64,000 bases of DNA from Ceratothoa steindachneri (Eukaryota; Arthropoda; Malacostraca; Isopoda; Cymothoidae): NCBI GenBank assembly GCA_963969495.1, contig OZ018324.1, forward strand, positions 47,991,623 to 48,055,622, in the 5' to 3' direction. The position numbers and the translations under genes were made by a program. The notes under the pieces are model-generated. The model saw nothing but the letters and a program-made list of their open reading frames with translations. It had not been told where the DNA came from and searched no databases. Of the stretch, positions 32,127 through 42,788 are shown one piece after another. Position 1 is the first letter of the stretch; each line of letters opens with the position of its first letter.

Positions 32127-34390
32127 TCGCTATAAATCACAATCCGGTTTCCGAACCGGGCACGACGCCTTATATCGCGTACCGAGCGGTGTATTGCAAC
32201 TAGCTCGGCCGTGAATACAGACGCATTCGCCAGAAGGCTGCCGTCCGAGAAACGGGTCACCTTCGGCTCTCTACCAATTGCACTAGCTAATCCTCTCCTC
32301 TGATGGATCATGTTGCCCTTGGCCAACATGGTGCCATCAGTGGAGCGAATAACGAGGAAGCCTTTGAAGCCAGCGGGCTCGAAATCACCAGGTAACCTCT
32401 GAATGATGGGCCCCGATGTCATCGAGGCTCCACCCTGTGCACTTTTGGTCTTAGTCAGGGGCTCCGCACAAGGGGGGGGTAGAGGGGCTGGATGTGCCGA
32501 TCTTGCCAAAGTGGCAGCAGACCCATCCGTCCCCGCGAATGGAGGGGAGCCCAAAGTGTTTTTCTTTTTTGGAGAGGAGGGCGGGGAATGAACCCGCTTC
32601 TCGCCTCCGCCGGAAGGAGCCCCTAGGCCAGATGGACCGGCCTCAGCCAGGTCCTTCTCCGAAATGGAGAAGGTCCTGGTGGTCGCAGGAGCACCGGTTG
32701 GAGGAGATCCCTCCCCTCCTTGTACTGCCTCGGAGACCCCAGCCGTTTGAGGACCTTGCATAGGGGCGGATACGGGTTCCGTGCTTGGCGCCGAGACCGG
32801 ATCCCCCCCCCCATAGGGGGGGGATCCTCAAGGACCATGTCTATCACAGGAAGGGCCTCCAGTTGGCCATCCCCTCTCAGGACATCGCAGGTCCCCTTGG
32901 CAGCGTCACCAGTCTTGTGTGGGGAGGCACAGGCCTTGACCCCGGCAAGGTTTAATATTCTTGCAAGCAGGTCTTTTGAGGGAAGTGACTGAAGGGGCCT
33001 GGCTTCCCTCTCCCCCCTAAGGGGGTTTGCCCTACCGAGCCGCTTCAATGGGGAGCGGTTGGCTATGGGCTGCCTGCTGGCTTTCTTGGCAGTCCCCTTG
33101 GAAAGCAAAGGAGGGACTGCCGCTGGAAGCCGGGAGGTGCCCGAAAGCACCTCCAGAGAAGGAGGTGAAGGGAAGTCCCCTACACCCGTAGGCGTAGGAG
33201 AGGAGTAAGCTTCCTCTCCGGTTAGAGAAATATGGAGGGTCCCCTGTGAAGCATGGGGGGGGGGGGGGTGAGACCTCCATTTTTTCGGTGGAGCTGCCCG
33301 AGGGCGGCTCCGTTGATGAGCAAGGGAAATTGGGGAGAGATTTGGCTTTTTTTTTTATTTTGTCATACATGGGCATGGTGACCCTCTTTTTCCTACGGGA
33401 TGCAATCGCGCATCACCTCTCGCAGTAGCCCGCACTGCAAGAGGTGCTCACAGGCCTGGCAGTCTATCGGCATGGCGGCTCCACCTTAGACACGGCGTAA
33501 AACTGATAGTGTGAAGAGGAAAGGAAAAAGGATGTGAGTAAGGTATGGGTTGGGATGAAGCAGGTTGTTAAAAAAAACCCATCCCGACCCGGAACTCAGG
33601 GGTTAGGGAACGTTGTCCCCTCCCCCCTCAGCCCCGATCCGGGACGGTTGGCTGAGAAGAAGTTCAGCATCTACCCTGTGAAATTAGAGGCTGACCAAAG
33701 AAAGTTGTGGGATAGGTTGTATGAAAAGCGACGAAGTAGGGGAGAAATACAGGCTATCTGAAGGAAGGAAGAGAGGCTAAGCTGGGGCCGGACGGACCGC
33801 TGGATCCCGTCAGCACGGCGGCCAGGATGGCAAATCGCCGTGCCCCTTACGGGGAACCCAACTAGAAGAGCAAAGTTTACCGATGTGGGGTAAACTAGAC
33901 CAGTGGCGGCCTTTCCCTTAGGTATGGTAAACATAGGATCTTGGAGTTACCCATGCTAAAAAACAAAGCGAGTAACAAGTCCAACTACAAACTGGATCAT
34001 TATCAAGGACAGTCCAATAGAAGGGATAGACAGAAAAAGAGGGAGGGCGAATGCCGACATAAGGAGAGAAAAGCAAAGATAGATGGGGACAGTAAGAAGG
34101 TAGGTATAAGTGATGAATGTAATAAAACTAAGATACGTACATATGAATAAGATAAATACACTAAAGGGAAAAAAGTAATGGGGACATATTAAAAGTTCAC
34201 TTCATTACCCTCACTAAACTGAGAGTGGACCTGGACCCCTCACCACTAGAAGGCAAGAGCTCATCCACATTGAGTCCCAAAACATCATGGGTGGGAAGGG
34301 GTTATTTTTTTCCCAAATCATGTGATCATCTCAAAGCCACTTTAAACTCTTGGATTGTCCTGTCACATGAAAAATTATGTATTTTGGCCT
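31730..34390 (-). mobile_element. LINE deletion derivative with ORF1 fused to RNase H
   Basis: The 5' region (34390-33480) includes the conserved GCAAATCGCCGTGCCCC segment at 33825-33850. ORF1 starts near 33473 (MPIDCQACEHLLQCG) and runs through several frames. A continuous frame, 32761-31838, then goes from ORF1 residues (IHQRRGLASAIGREPKVTRF) straight into RNase H residues (ASVFTAELVAIH, IVIYSDSQSALSALG). EN and RT are missing. The RNase H has CLAPGHLGIAGKDGA where WVPGHxGxxGNE is usual. Confidence 0.68.
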
Positions 34391-34493
34391 TCCTGGAATG
34401 ACAAAAATGCACATATCGTAAATATCACAGCAGACTAATGACTCTCAACATCACAGAGAGGTAATGACAGTCCCACCCCTCCACAGTGCTTAC

Positions 34494-34772
34494 TATTAAA
34501 GTTCCAGCAATATTTCCAACAACCTCCCTGTTAGAATATGCGGTGGAGAGGCGAATATATGCTGAACGACTGCCTTTGTTGTAAGAAATGTGAGCAACCT
34601 CCCTTGTGTAGGCCAAAAGAGCAGCTCTGATGTCTTCCCGGGTAGTTTTTCTGTTGAATCCCGATGCAAAAATGAAGGTGCCGAGAGGAATTGGCTGCAT
34701 GAAGGTATCTAGAGGAAATGGAGCAAATGCAGGGACTGTATTGAACTGGGGCGCCTTTCTGGAATAGCCAGT
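34494..34772 (-). CDS. Host exon encoding a La-type xRRM
   Basis: The exon is bounded by a strong 3' splice site (GTGGTTGCTTTACAG before 34772) and a GTAAGC donor after 34494. It is 279 bases, exactly 93 codons, phase 0 at both ends. It encodes a Pro/Phe-rich linker, then GTFIFASGFNRKTTREDIRA, AHISYNKGSRSAYIRLSTA and NREVVGNIAGTLI. The strand-helix-strand order, TREDI helix start and SAYIRL strand fit the C-terminal RRM of La-related proteins, which bind small RNAs. The next exon (27403-27236) completes the fold in the same phase. A LINE B3 end lies about 65 bases upstream. Upstream exons were not found between here and 38.7 kb. Confidence 0.65.
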
Positions 34773-34837
34773 CTGTAAAGCAACCACAAATTTACAAACA
34801 TTTTAAAATAAATTTTACTTTTTTCTTCTACATCTCA

Positions 34838-35125
34838 TCTGGCGACTGCCAGCAAGGGCACAGTCACCAAAATCACAAACTGCATCCTATCATCATTAAA
34901 CTATAAAAAAAACTTAACTACTCCACAGTCAGGAGTGCACAAATCTATCACAGGTTCAAGCATCGAGTGAAAGCAATAACGTTCGTCTGATTATGAGACG
35001 ACCAAAAATAACCTTGTAGTGTTGGAGCATTGGTGGATAGGTCCATAGGGTGAGTCATGGTATGATGGGATATAGCTTAGGTTCCAGGGAGGTCACTCAT
35101 CTTCTCTGTGCAGCCAGTTTAGCTT
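34838..35125 (-). mobile_element. LINE B3, short 3' fragment
   Basis: It has the B-family 3' hairpin (GGCGACT 34851-34857 with AGTCACC 34862-34868, one wobble) and decayed C-terminal sequence. On the minus strand the A-rich tail runs to within about 40 bases of the xRRM exon's splice acceptor. Confidence 0.6.
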
Positions 35126-35164
35126 CATCATTCTCTGCAACCAACAAATATCCATTTTCTTTTA

Positions 35165-36950
35165 TCACATTTATCTGGTGACTGCTTCCAAGGGCACAAT
35201 TACTTTGTAGCTTAATATTAGGCTAGATTAAAAACAAAACAAATCAATAAATACACTACCCTCCCCCCCTACCAAGGAAAAGCCTAAGACAAGGAGGAAG
35301 CAGCACGCTCAGGTGCCGGAACAGCAAGTAACATCAAAAAAGTCAAATAAAATGGAGGCCAACGTCCCCAATAAGACCTAAAGTTTATATGCACAAACTC
35401 ATCCAGAGTACCAGGGACAAGCGGTAGTGACACTGCTCGCCCCAGTATCGGGACTAGAATGGGCCAAACAGTCTGGGTTACAACAAAAAATATCAAATAA
35501 AATGGATGAAGCCAGCCTATTAGAAAAAGTCAAATAGTGCACAAGTCTGTGTAAATCAAACCCATCCTGAGTACGAGATAAGCAATAGTGACCCTGTTAG
35601 TCTGCATAACGGGACAGGTAACATGCATCAAGATGACCCAGATTGGCACATTCAACAATAATGTGCCGAACAGTCTGGAAATGGAGTCATCACAATAAAG
35701 TGCAATAAGCATTTCATCATATGGCAGTTAGTTCCGCAAGGGTGCCCAATTCGAAGATGACAGAAAGCAAACTGAAGCTGTTGTGGCATTGGGAGGTAAG
35801 TCCATAGAAACAGTTGTAGCATAATGGAATGCAATTTTAAGTCCCCTTCAGCATCTTCCATCTTCTTTGCCAAAGAAACCTGCCCTGATTTCTGTCATGT
35901 AATCAGGGTGAGGAAGAATGAAACATTGGTCTGGGTTACCCAATCCTCAGACTATTTGGTACCCTCATTCTAGCAGAAGATAATCTCAACACTCGCACAG
36001 TTCATGGCAACTGTGGCATTACAGATACCACAAACAAGAGGATATTGAAATTCCAATGCCACAAGAGCACTAGGGCACTTTGTGAGTCACTAAAGATCAG
36101 AATCCAGGCTCCAAACTTGGCATGACACATTATCTCCTGTACAGAGTATGTATTGCAAACAGCTTGGCTGTGAAGACAGACACAGTGCCTGGTTGAGCCA
36201 CTCTGACTTCAAATAGAGATGCAACAGTGTGGAAAACAGACCCTTTCCTTGGTCTCAGAACATCCATATACACTGGCACAGATACAATATGACATGAAGT
36301 ATGATCCAAATTGGCTGAACACAGTACTTCTGCCAATGCGGAAGCTTTGGGAGCAGAGGCATGGCAAAAAATAGTAAAAGGTGGTAACCAGCAGGGCGGC
36401 ATCCTGGACAGAACCAGACCCATCACCGGCCTGAGAGCTACACCAAGGTCTTGGAGTTTCATAGACCTAAACTCCAAGGGCTTAGAGTATGACTGGCATC
36501 TTTCATCAGCATAGGTACCATCAAGATCAGCTGCGGTTGCAGTAAGAGCCATTGGCTACTGAGGGAGGAACCAGGCTCTCACATAACATACAGGTGCATA
36601 ATACACTGTGCACAGTGCAGAGCGAGTGGCGTCTCCCCAGCATCGACAAGTAGGCTCTCTCTTAATATGGTATGTGCGGAAGGCATGGTTGCTAGGCAGA
36701 GGCTGATGGATAGAGTACACCTTCCTGTGGATGCATAAGACTTGCATCTGTAGTCAAGCTTCAAATGAACAAAGGATTGAAAGTAAAGCAAGGCAGTACC
36801 TCTAGCAACAACCAAGGTGCTGAACATCACAGAATGAAGAATGCCCATGCCGCAGGTACAAGAGAACCTAAGACTGCAAATTTGAGCTTCCCAGGTGAGG
36901 CATTGGTTGAAAACAAGACCAAGGAAGCCACTCAGCTACAGTGTGAGAAC
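35165..36950 (-). mobile_element. LINE B4, decayed
   Basis: It starts at the 3' hairpin region (35177-35225, first stem degraded). Upstream on the minus strand are two tandem partial copies of the C-terminal region (35345-35480 and 35500-35640), a C-terminal part (35873-35530), RNase H debris (36552-36130) and RT thumb debris (36848-36579). Stops and frameshifts are dense. Confidence 0.65.
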
Positions 36951-37004
36951 AATAATTCTCTTGAAAAGACAGACTTTCAATTTTAAGATTTGTTTGGCTA
37001 GCTT

Positions 37005-37100
37005 GTCAATCTCATGCGGTAGCTGAGTGATCCAAGGCTTTGCCTTAACTTAAATCAAAGCATTGAGGGCAGCATGGAATAAACTTCTCTCTTTCATAGT
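37005..37100 (+). repeat. tRNA-like SINE fragment without B box
   Basis: ATGCGGTAGCTGAGTGATCC matches the head of the SINE at 37158-37250, but no B box follows. Confidence 0.45.
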
Positions 37101-37157
37101 CCTTCCAATTGACCTATCAAAGCAAGTCTTAAAAACCTGTCTCATCAGATTTTTTGA

Positions 37158-37350
37158 GCTCATACTGTAGCTGAGTGGTCTAGAGCATTGCTTTGACTGA
37201 GATCAAAGCAGTGCCCACTGCCTCAGTGAGCTTGGTTCGATCCTCACATAGGCAGATTTGTTCATAATTAGGAAAAAATAATTATGTTTATCTACTGTTT
37301 CTTTGCAGTAGGACTCATTCCGCACGCACATATATATATATATATATATA
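37158..37350 (+). repeat. tRNA-derived SINE with (TA)n tail
   Basis: CTGTAGCTGAGTGGTCTAGAGC (A box, 37165-37186) and GGTTCGATCC (B box, 37234-37243) have spacing suited to a tRNA with a long variable arm. A SINE body follows, then a (TA)n tail at 37329-37352. It lies within a CR1 fragment. Confidence 0.6.
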
Positions 37351-37351
37351 T

Positions 37352-37565
37352 AGCCAATGATAACGTCCCTCCACTGTGACCTCCTCCCATTCAATACCAA
37401 ACTCTGTTTCCTGTCTTTCACCTATTCAGCTATCCAATTCAAAACTTTCATACCTATCCCATGCATTTTTAATTTGCGGTCTGTGCTCAAAGATTGTGGA
37501 ATGCCCTGTTCCCTGCCATTCATTTCTGCTCCTCTTTTGGTTCTTCTGAGTTCTTTGAAGACATC
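37352..37565 (-). pseudogene. CR1-like reverse transcriptase fragment
   Basis: The minus strand encodes LKMHGIGMKVLNWIAE, a stop, LKDRKQSLVLNGRRSQWRDV and then breaks at the (TA)n tail of the SINE. These residues precede the GVPQGSVLGP block in CR1-type RTs. Confidence 0.7.
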
Positions 37566-37689
37566 TCTTCGAATGATCAGACCCTTTGTGAAGGGCTGTG
37601 ACTTTGAACAGTGCAGCATAAAAAAATATTTACAGACTAAAACAAGTTGATGAAATTTACATACAAAAATGGAGAGAATGGCTCCCACA

Positions 37690-38060
37690 TATGACCCTCA
37701 TTCATATACTTATAACAGTAAAAATAATCAAAGATGGCTTCCTTCAGGGTGGTGTCTTGCACAGAACAATTGGTGCTACTGGTCTGAGAATTATGTCTAG
37801 CTTTCAAAGTAGTTCCCTTTTCCTGAATCAATAAGATTTAGGGTTTGATTGGAGTCCTCAGCAGCATAGGCACCAGTGAGATTGTCCACAGAAGAAATGA
37901 AAGCCATTGCTGACTGGGAGAGATTTGGAGTGAACTTGTTTGTGCAAGTGCATGGTGTAATATGTACAGGATAAGGAGAGTGGCATCTCCCATATATCAA
38001 CAAGGAGTATTTGTAGGAAATTTGCAGAACATATTTTGTTGTCTTTGGAGCAGAGTGCTT
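37690..38060 (-). mobile_element. LINE B fragment, RT-RNase H linker
   Basis: TTCAGGGTGGTGTCTTGCAC...AGATTTAGGGTTTGATTGG...GCAGCATAGGCACC parallels 28690-28850 of LINE B2 at reduced identity. Confidence 0.55.
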
Positions 38061-38699
38061 CCTATATATAAAGTATTTTTTTAGCATTCAGAGTTGGGAG
38101 CTGTTTATTTTGTTAATGATTGTTTGAAGGCATTATTTCAAACTGTATTGAGGTTCATTGGTAATGAGTGTTGTTGATTTGTGATAAAGGTGTGAATTTG
38201 TTCAAGTTGTTCAGCACTGGGTGCTCTGTTTTACCATGAGTTTCTTTGTTTTATGTCGCACAATGGAGTATACTATGTAGGATTATACCTGGTAGAGTAG
38301 TGGCGGCAATTTGCACTACCCTAAGCAGATAATATCAGCCTATGAAACCTCCAGATAGAATACGACGAAAGTTTCACCAGTGAATGTAAAATTTTGTCTG
38401 CTTGATGATGGGTGATGTGCTACCCCCCCTCCCCCAATATCCTCATTTTCTCAGGGTAGAGTAATGTACGTGAGGAAAATGGTGGATGGCTCACTGTGCC
38501 TACTAGTCAGGTTTACGCGCTATGTGGCGGAGGGTAATGCGGCAGTAGGGAGTCAGTGCACTATGGCATGTTGGCTATCGCCCTAGGCGCCTTAAGTTCT
38601 CTATCTTTATGCACAAGCTAATAAAATCGTTGTCATTAAGTAATTAGTGATTCCTCTTGCCTTTCAAATAGTGGAAGTTAAAAAAAAATAAAACAAAGA
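38061..38699. other. No gene recognised
   Basis: AT-rich spacer with no convincing open frame or repeat end. Confidence 0.5.
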
Positions 38700-39097
38700 T
38701 TGCAAACTAGCTTTTTATTTTTACAGATAGTGTATTGACAAAAACAGAGAAGCTCTGAGTTAAGTGTTGAAAATCATAAACAAAACTCTCCAACAGAATT
38801 CAAAATGAAAATACACTATGCAAAGTTATATTTAGCAGCCTCAAAACAGCAGGGCAAGCTCATACCAGCCTTAGTTACACTTGTTACAAAAAAACTCAAC
38901 ATCCATTGCCAAATCAATTCACTCACACATTCCGCATGCCAACAGCTGTCACACAATGCACACTGCACTCTCACTTTTGCTCTTGTTTCACATTGACATT
39001 TACCACAGAGCTCATTCAGATCTTCAACTAAGTCATCCGAGTAATCATCCAGGACTGGCTTATCTGCACTGTCTGAAGATTCTGTCTCCTCACCTTT
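38700..39097 (-). CDS. Host exon with acidic stretch and PHD-type zinc finger
   Basis: A 3' splice site (CCCAAAAGCAG before 39097) opens a phase-0 frame: an acidic segment (KGEETESSDSADKPVLDDYS), then CGKC, QCALCDSCWHAEC. The Cys/His spacing fits the first six ligands of a PHD finger, a chromatin reader. Two readings of the end are possible. The frame may continue to a stop at 38816-38818, with the last Cys pair (FFCNKC) one frame away, implying a one-base change. Alternatively, GTGAGT at 38926-38921 is a donor, ending a 57-codon phase-0 exon right after HAEC. An AATAAA on the minus strand at 38719-38714 favours a terminal exon. The gene is not identified. Confidence 0.5.
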
Positions 39098-39469
39098 CTG
39101 CTTTTGGGAATGAATAGAACCGAAAATAAATGCTGCAAAGCCCAAATGGACTGGTCTGCAGCCAAATTCAAGGACGGGTAATTTGCATGAAAATTCTCAA
39201 TAAAAATATAAACATCTAGAAAATATACAAAAATATAGCTATGAAATTAAAATCAATAAAATGGAAGTAGAGGAATTTAAAATCATCAAAGGGTGTAAAA
39301 GTATATAAAAAACAAACTATTGAGAACTCGACAAAGGATAAAAACATAGACTATAGATGGATCAACAATACATACAAGAACAGAGAATATAAAATCATGA
39401 AACAATATATTAAATTTTGGCTAAAAGATTAGATTCTTCTAAAAATTAAAAAATTCTATTCACACTAAA
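39098..39469. other. No gene recognised
   Basis: A-rich spacer between the PHD exon and LINE D. Confidence 0.5.
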
Positions 39470-41760
39470 AGAGACAAGATGCCCCACAGAACCTGTTGGG
39501 GGGCCATCTGCCAAGTAATAAAAAGGAAGACCCTCCTACCAAGATTTCTCAAAAGGGGACACTCGGCAAAGATGTGAGGGATGCACAAAGGTAGGGACTA
39601 CCCATTCATCAAGTGCCCATGAGTGAGGCGGCAATGACTTATACTCAGTCAGCACAAAATAACCTCCAATCTACGTGGTCTCATGGTACGTGGCCATGGG
39701 AGGACTGAAGGTTTTATGGAATGGAGCTTGCTGAGAGGAAGCTCATCCCACATCTTCTGCCATAAGCTGACTGCATATTTGGTGATGAGAGGATAGACAT
39801 CACAAAGTGGGACAGGGGCTGATGATGCTGCCTCCTTGGCCACAGCATCCGCCCTTTCATTACCTGGGATGCCCATGTGACTAGGCACCCAGCAAAAAGA
39901 AATCTTGTGAATAGAAGAAAGATAAAAAAGCCACCGCTGGATCTTGGAATCCAGTGGATGGCTAGAACCAAAAGCACCCAGTGCCTCCAGAGAACTAAGG
40001 GAGTCAGAGAAAATCGTAAGACAGCCAGATGGCATATGAGCAATAACAAAGAGTGCAGCAAGAATGGCAATAAGTTCTGCTCTGAAAACAGAAGCTGCAC
40101 TTGGTAGGTGAACCAATGTTGCCTGAGATGGGAAGACAGCAGCAGCTCCAACTCCGTCTGATGGCTTGGACCCATTGGTGAACACAAAGGTGCTAGACCG
40201 ATGGTGGGAGGAGCGTTGATCATACATGGTTCTCAAGGCTACAGACAAGAACTGATCCTTGAGCCTACTAGTAAGCCCCTTGCATACCACTACAGGTGGT
40301 ATAAGCCATGGGGAAATCTTTGGTAATGAAAACAGAAAACTCCCTTAGACGTTCTGTGTGCTCGGCCATGCGCAGAGCAAAGGGGCGAAGCCAGAGATGG
40401 AAATCTATCATATGAGGCTACTGTTCGCACATTGAATGTGCACTCATATACTGCCGACCATGGTAATTACGCAAGTCTAAAAATATATTTGAGGTTAGCC
40501 TGTGAAAAGGAAGAGGAAGAGCCCCATTCTCTGCATAGACTCTCCACACAGGGGAGGACTTGAAGGCTCCAGAAGCCAGGTGCACAACCTGGTTACGCAA
40601 AATATTTAATTTTTCAAGAGGCAGAGTAGTAAACCTGTGACCCATAGTCCAGCTTTGACTGGACCAATACTGAATACAAAAGGCACAGGGTACATCAATC
40701 ACTTCCCCAAGAAGCATGTGACAGTAATTTCATTATCTCCATTCTCTTCAGACAAGACCTTTTCAAGGTGTCCAAATGAGGCCTCCAAGAAAGCCTTGAA
40801 TCAAAGATCACCCCTAGAAATCTGAAATGGGGTTCAAAGGTGACAGGGACACCATAGAGTGACAAATGGGGAGGGTCCCATATCACCGATCTATGATTGT
40901 AAAAGTGGACAGCCTTGGTCTTTACTGCGGAAGAGCGGAAGCCCTTGGAAGAAGCATTATCAGCTATGGTATTTATAACCTACTGTAGCTCTTACGGATG
41001 ACAAATGGGAGTCTAGGCAATGAACAGATAAGCGCTAAGTCATCCACATATAAGAGTTGGGAGATTTGCAATAATGCTATTGATGGCCACAGAGATGCAG
41101 GTGACAATGAGGACACTTCCCTGTGGCACACCCTCAACTTGCCTATGGGTTCTGATAGGTCATTTCCAATTTGTACACGTAGTGTGCGCCACATAAGGAA
41201 TTGCTCAACAAACCTGGGGAGAAAGCCCTGCAGGCTCCAATCATGGAGTTGCTTAAGGATACCATGCCTTCAAATGGTATCATATGCTTTCTCAATATCA
41301 AAGAAAACAGCAACAGAATGCTGCCTCTTTGAAAAAGTATCTCTTATATAAGACTCCATTCTAACAAGTAGGTCGATGGTACTCTTTTTTTCTGAATCCT
41401 GATTGAGAGAGAGATATAAGATGGTTTGTCTCAGAAAACCAAATGAGTCTTGTATTTATCATCCTTTCAAACAATTTACATGGACAACTAGTAAGGGTAA
41501 TGGGGGGTTTCTGTCCCATCCTTTCCTGGTTTTCGGAAAGCTAAAACCACAGCCTCCCTCCACATAGAAGGGAAGCAGCCCCTAATCCAGATGAAGTTAT
41601 AGAAGTCCAGCAAATGTGAGAGGACGGATGGATGCATATTCCTAATCATATCATAAGAAATGCCATCGGATCTGGGTGCAGTGGATCTACAGTGCTTCAG
41701 TGCATTATGGAGCTCATGGATAGAAAGGTTTGAGGTAAGTTACCAGTAGGTTGCTGCCCA
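39470..41760 (-). mobile_element. LINE D: non-LTR element lacking 5' half
   Basis: On the minus strand a decayed RT (about 41760-40973, with LLYVDDLALIC at about 41065-41035), thumb (40886-40418; FEPHFRFLGVIFDSRLSWRP), intact-looking RNase H (40290-39649) and a C-terminal CIPHIFAEC motif (about 39590-39560) are in order. ORF1 and endonuclease are absent. The sequence resembles family A more than B, but differs enough to be a separate family. It abuts the 3' end of LINE A2 near 41.8 kb. Confidence 0.7.
39649..40290 (-). CDS. LINE D RNase H domain, long open frame
   Basis: 214 codons without a stop on the minus strand. The RNase H motifs are FTNGSKPSDGVGAAA, SVFRAELIAILAAL, TIFSDSLSSLEAL and CWVPSHMGIPGNERADAVA. 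The first catalytic Asp (normally TDGS) is Asn. The domain would remove RNA from the RNA-DNA hybrid. It continues into LWQKMWDELPLSKL, a C-terminal block shared with LINE A copies. As part of a truncated element it is probably not expressed. Confidence 0.65.
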   Translation of the reverse strand: MVCKGLTSRLKDQFLSVALRTMYDQRSSHHRSSTFVFTNGSKPSDGVGAAAVFPSQATLVHLPSAASVFRAELIAILAALFVIAHMPSGCLTIFSDSLSSLEALGAFGSSHPLDSKIQRWLFYLSSIHKISFCWVPSHMGIPGNERADAVAKEAASSAPVPLCDVYPLITKYAVSLWQKMWDELPLSKLHSIKPSVLPWPRTMRPRRLEVILC

Positions 41761-41886
41761 ATCCAAGTGGATTCTATATGGCAGCTAGGATAAAAAGAGG
41801 TAAATTATCTATAAAAGGTGGAGGAGACCACTTTGTGACAAAAATTTTAAAAACGACGGGTTAAAAGATTCCTCCGCCAATATGAA

Positions 41887-42366
41887 TCAAAGAGGGGCGT
41901 GTTGAGGAATAGTTAGAAGGGTCGGGAAACAGGACAACCGGAGAATGGCAAAATGACTACAATCCAATAAAAGGTGGCAAACCGATTGGTCCCCACAGCA
42001 AAAACGACAGCAAGGGCTGATATGAGCATCACCCGAAACAAGATGGCCGTGAGTAAGTCTTGTGTGGCCAATGCGAACTCGACAAAGGGCCACCTCCAAT
42101 GACCGCACTCTATGACGACTCGAGGGCCAAGAGCAAATAGAATTTTTAATTTTGTATAGCCAAGAGCAAATAGAATTTTTAATTTTGTATAGCCATGAGC
42201 AAATAGAATTTTTAATTTTGTATAGCCAAGAGCAAATAGAATTTTTAATTTTGTATAGTTTGGATGTTGAACAGTCATCCCATTCATTCTGCCACAGTTG
42301 AAAAATATACTCTCTTATTGAAGGAAAGTAGTCCCTAAAAGGCAAAGCCGAGTTCTCAGGGAACAC
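41887..42366 (-). pseudogene. LINE A2 C-terminal zinc region with an in-frame 33-bp repeat
   Basis: The frame encodes FQLWQNEWDDCSTSKLYKIK, then four copies of an 11-residue unit LYKIKNSICSW. RSLEVALCRVRIGHTRLTHG and CCRFCCGDQSVCHLLLDC follow, a Cys-Cys-His-Cys cluster seen in LINE C-termini. The expansion keeps the frame open. Confidence 0.7.
42127..42258. repeat. 33-bp minisatellite, four units
   Basis: CCAAGAGCAAATAGAATTTT and the following 13 bases repeat four times over exactly 132 bases, with one A/T difference. The repeat lies inside the LINE A2 coding region. Confidence 0.95.
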
Positions 42367-42391
42367 AGCATGTGCTGAGCGAGCCAGCCGA

Positions 42392-42694
42392 TCAGCCTTC
42401 TAATTGCCCAGGGACCCAGCAAAAAATAATTCTATATCGGGATGCATTTTGGATCAGCCAGTTGCAAATTTCTGTCACTAGGGAATGGGACGCATTAAAA
42501 GATCTAATTGACTGTAAGACACTCCTTGAGTCGGAAAAGATGACAAAATCACCAAAAGGTAAAATTTGGATGAGTCTAAAGGCTAAATGGATTGCTGAAA
42601 GTTCAGCGGTAAAAATGGATGCTGCTGGCGGCAAAGATAGAGTTAGGAATTTTCCTCCTGGGTAGATCCACACCACCGTCCGACTTAGAGCCAT
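42392..42694 (-). pseudogene. LINE A2 RNase H
   Basis: The minus strand encodes SIFTAELSAIHLAFRLIQ, FVIFSDSRSVLQSIRSF and IIFCWVPGQLEG, where the usual GHxGxxGNE has decayed. The first Asp block lies upstream in a broken frame (about 42690). The domain acts on RNA in the RNA-DNA hybrid during target-primed synthesis. Confidence 0.7.
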
Positions 42695-42788
42695 CCGTGT
42701 ATAGTGGGCAGCATTGTTTGTGTGAGATTGAATGCTCTAAGAACAGGCTCTTAATGATGCGAGGGTCCATGGAAGACTTCTCCAGGCT

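Larger units (their letters stand above)
27404..34493 (-). other. 7.1 kb intron of the La-like gene, filled with LINE copies
   Basis: The intron has GTAAGC at its 5' end (34493-34488, minus strand) and a CAG 3' end. It holds LINE B2, a tandem duplication and a LINE deletion derivative, all in the sense direction of the host gene. Confidence 0.58.

Noticed and set aside
37158..37250. Functional tRNA gene
   Set aside because: A and B boxes are present but the acceptor stem does not pair, and a SINE body with (TA)n tail follows.
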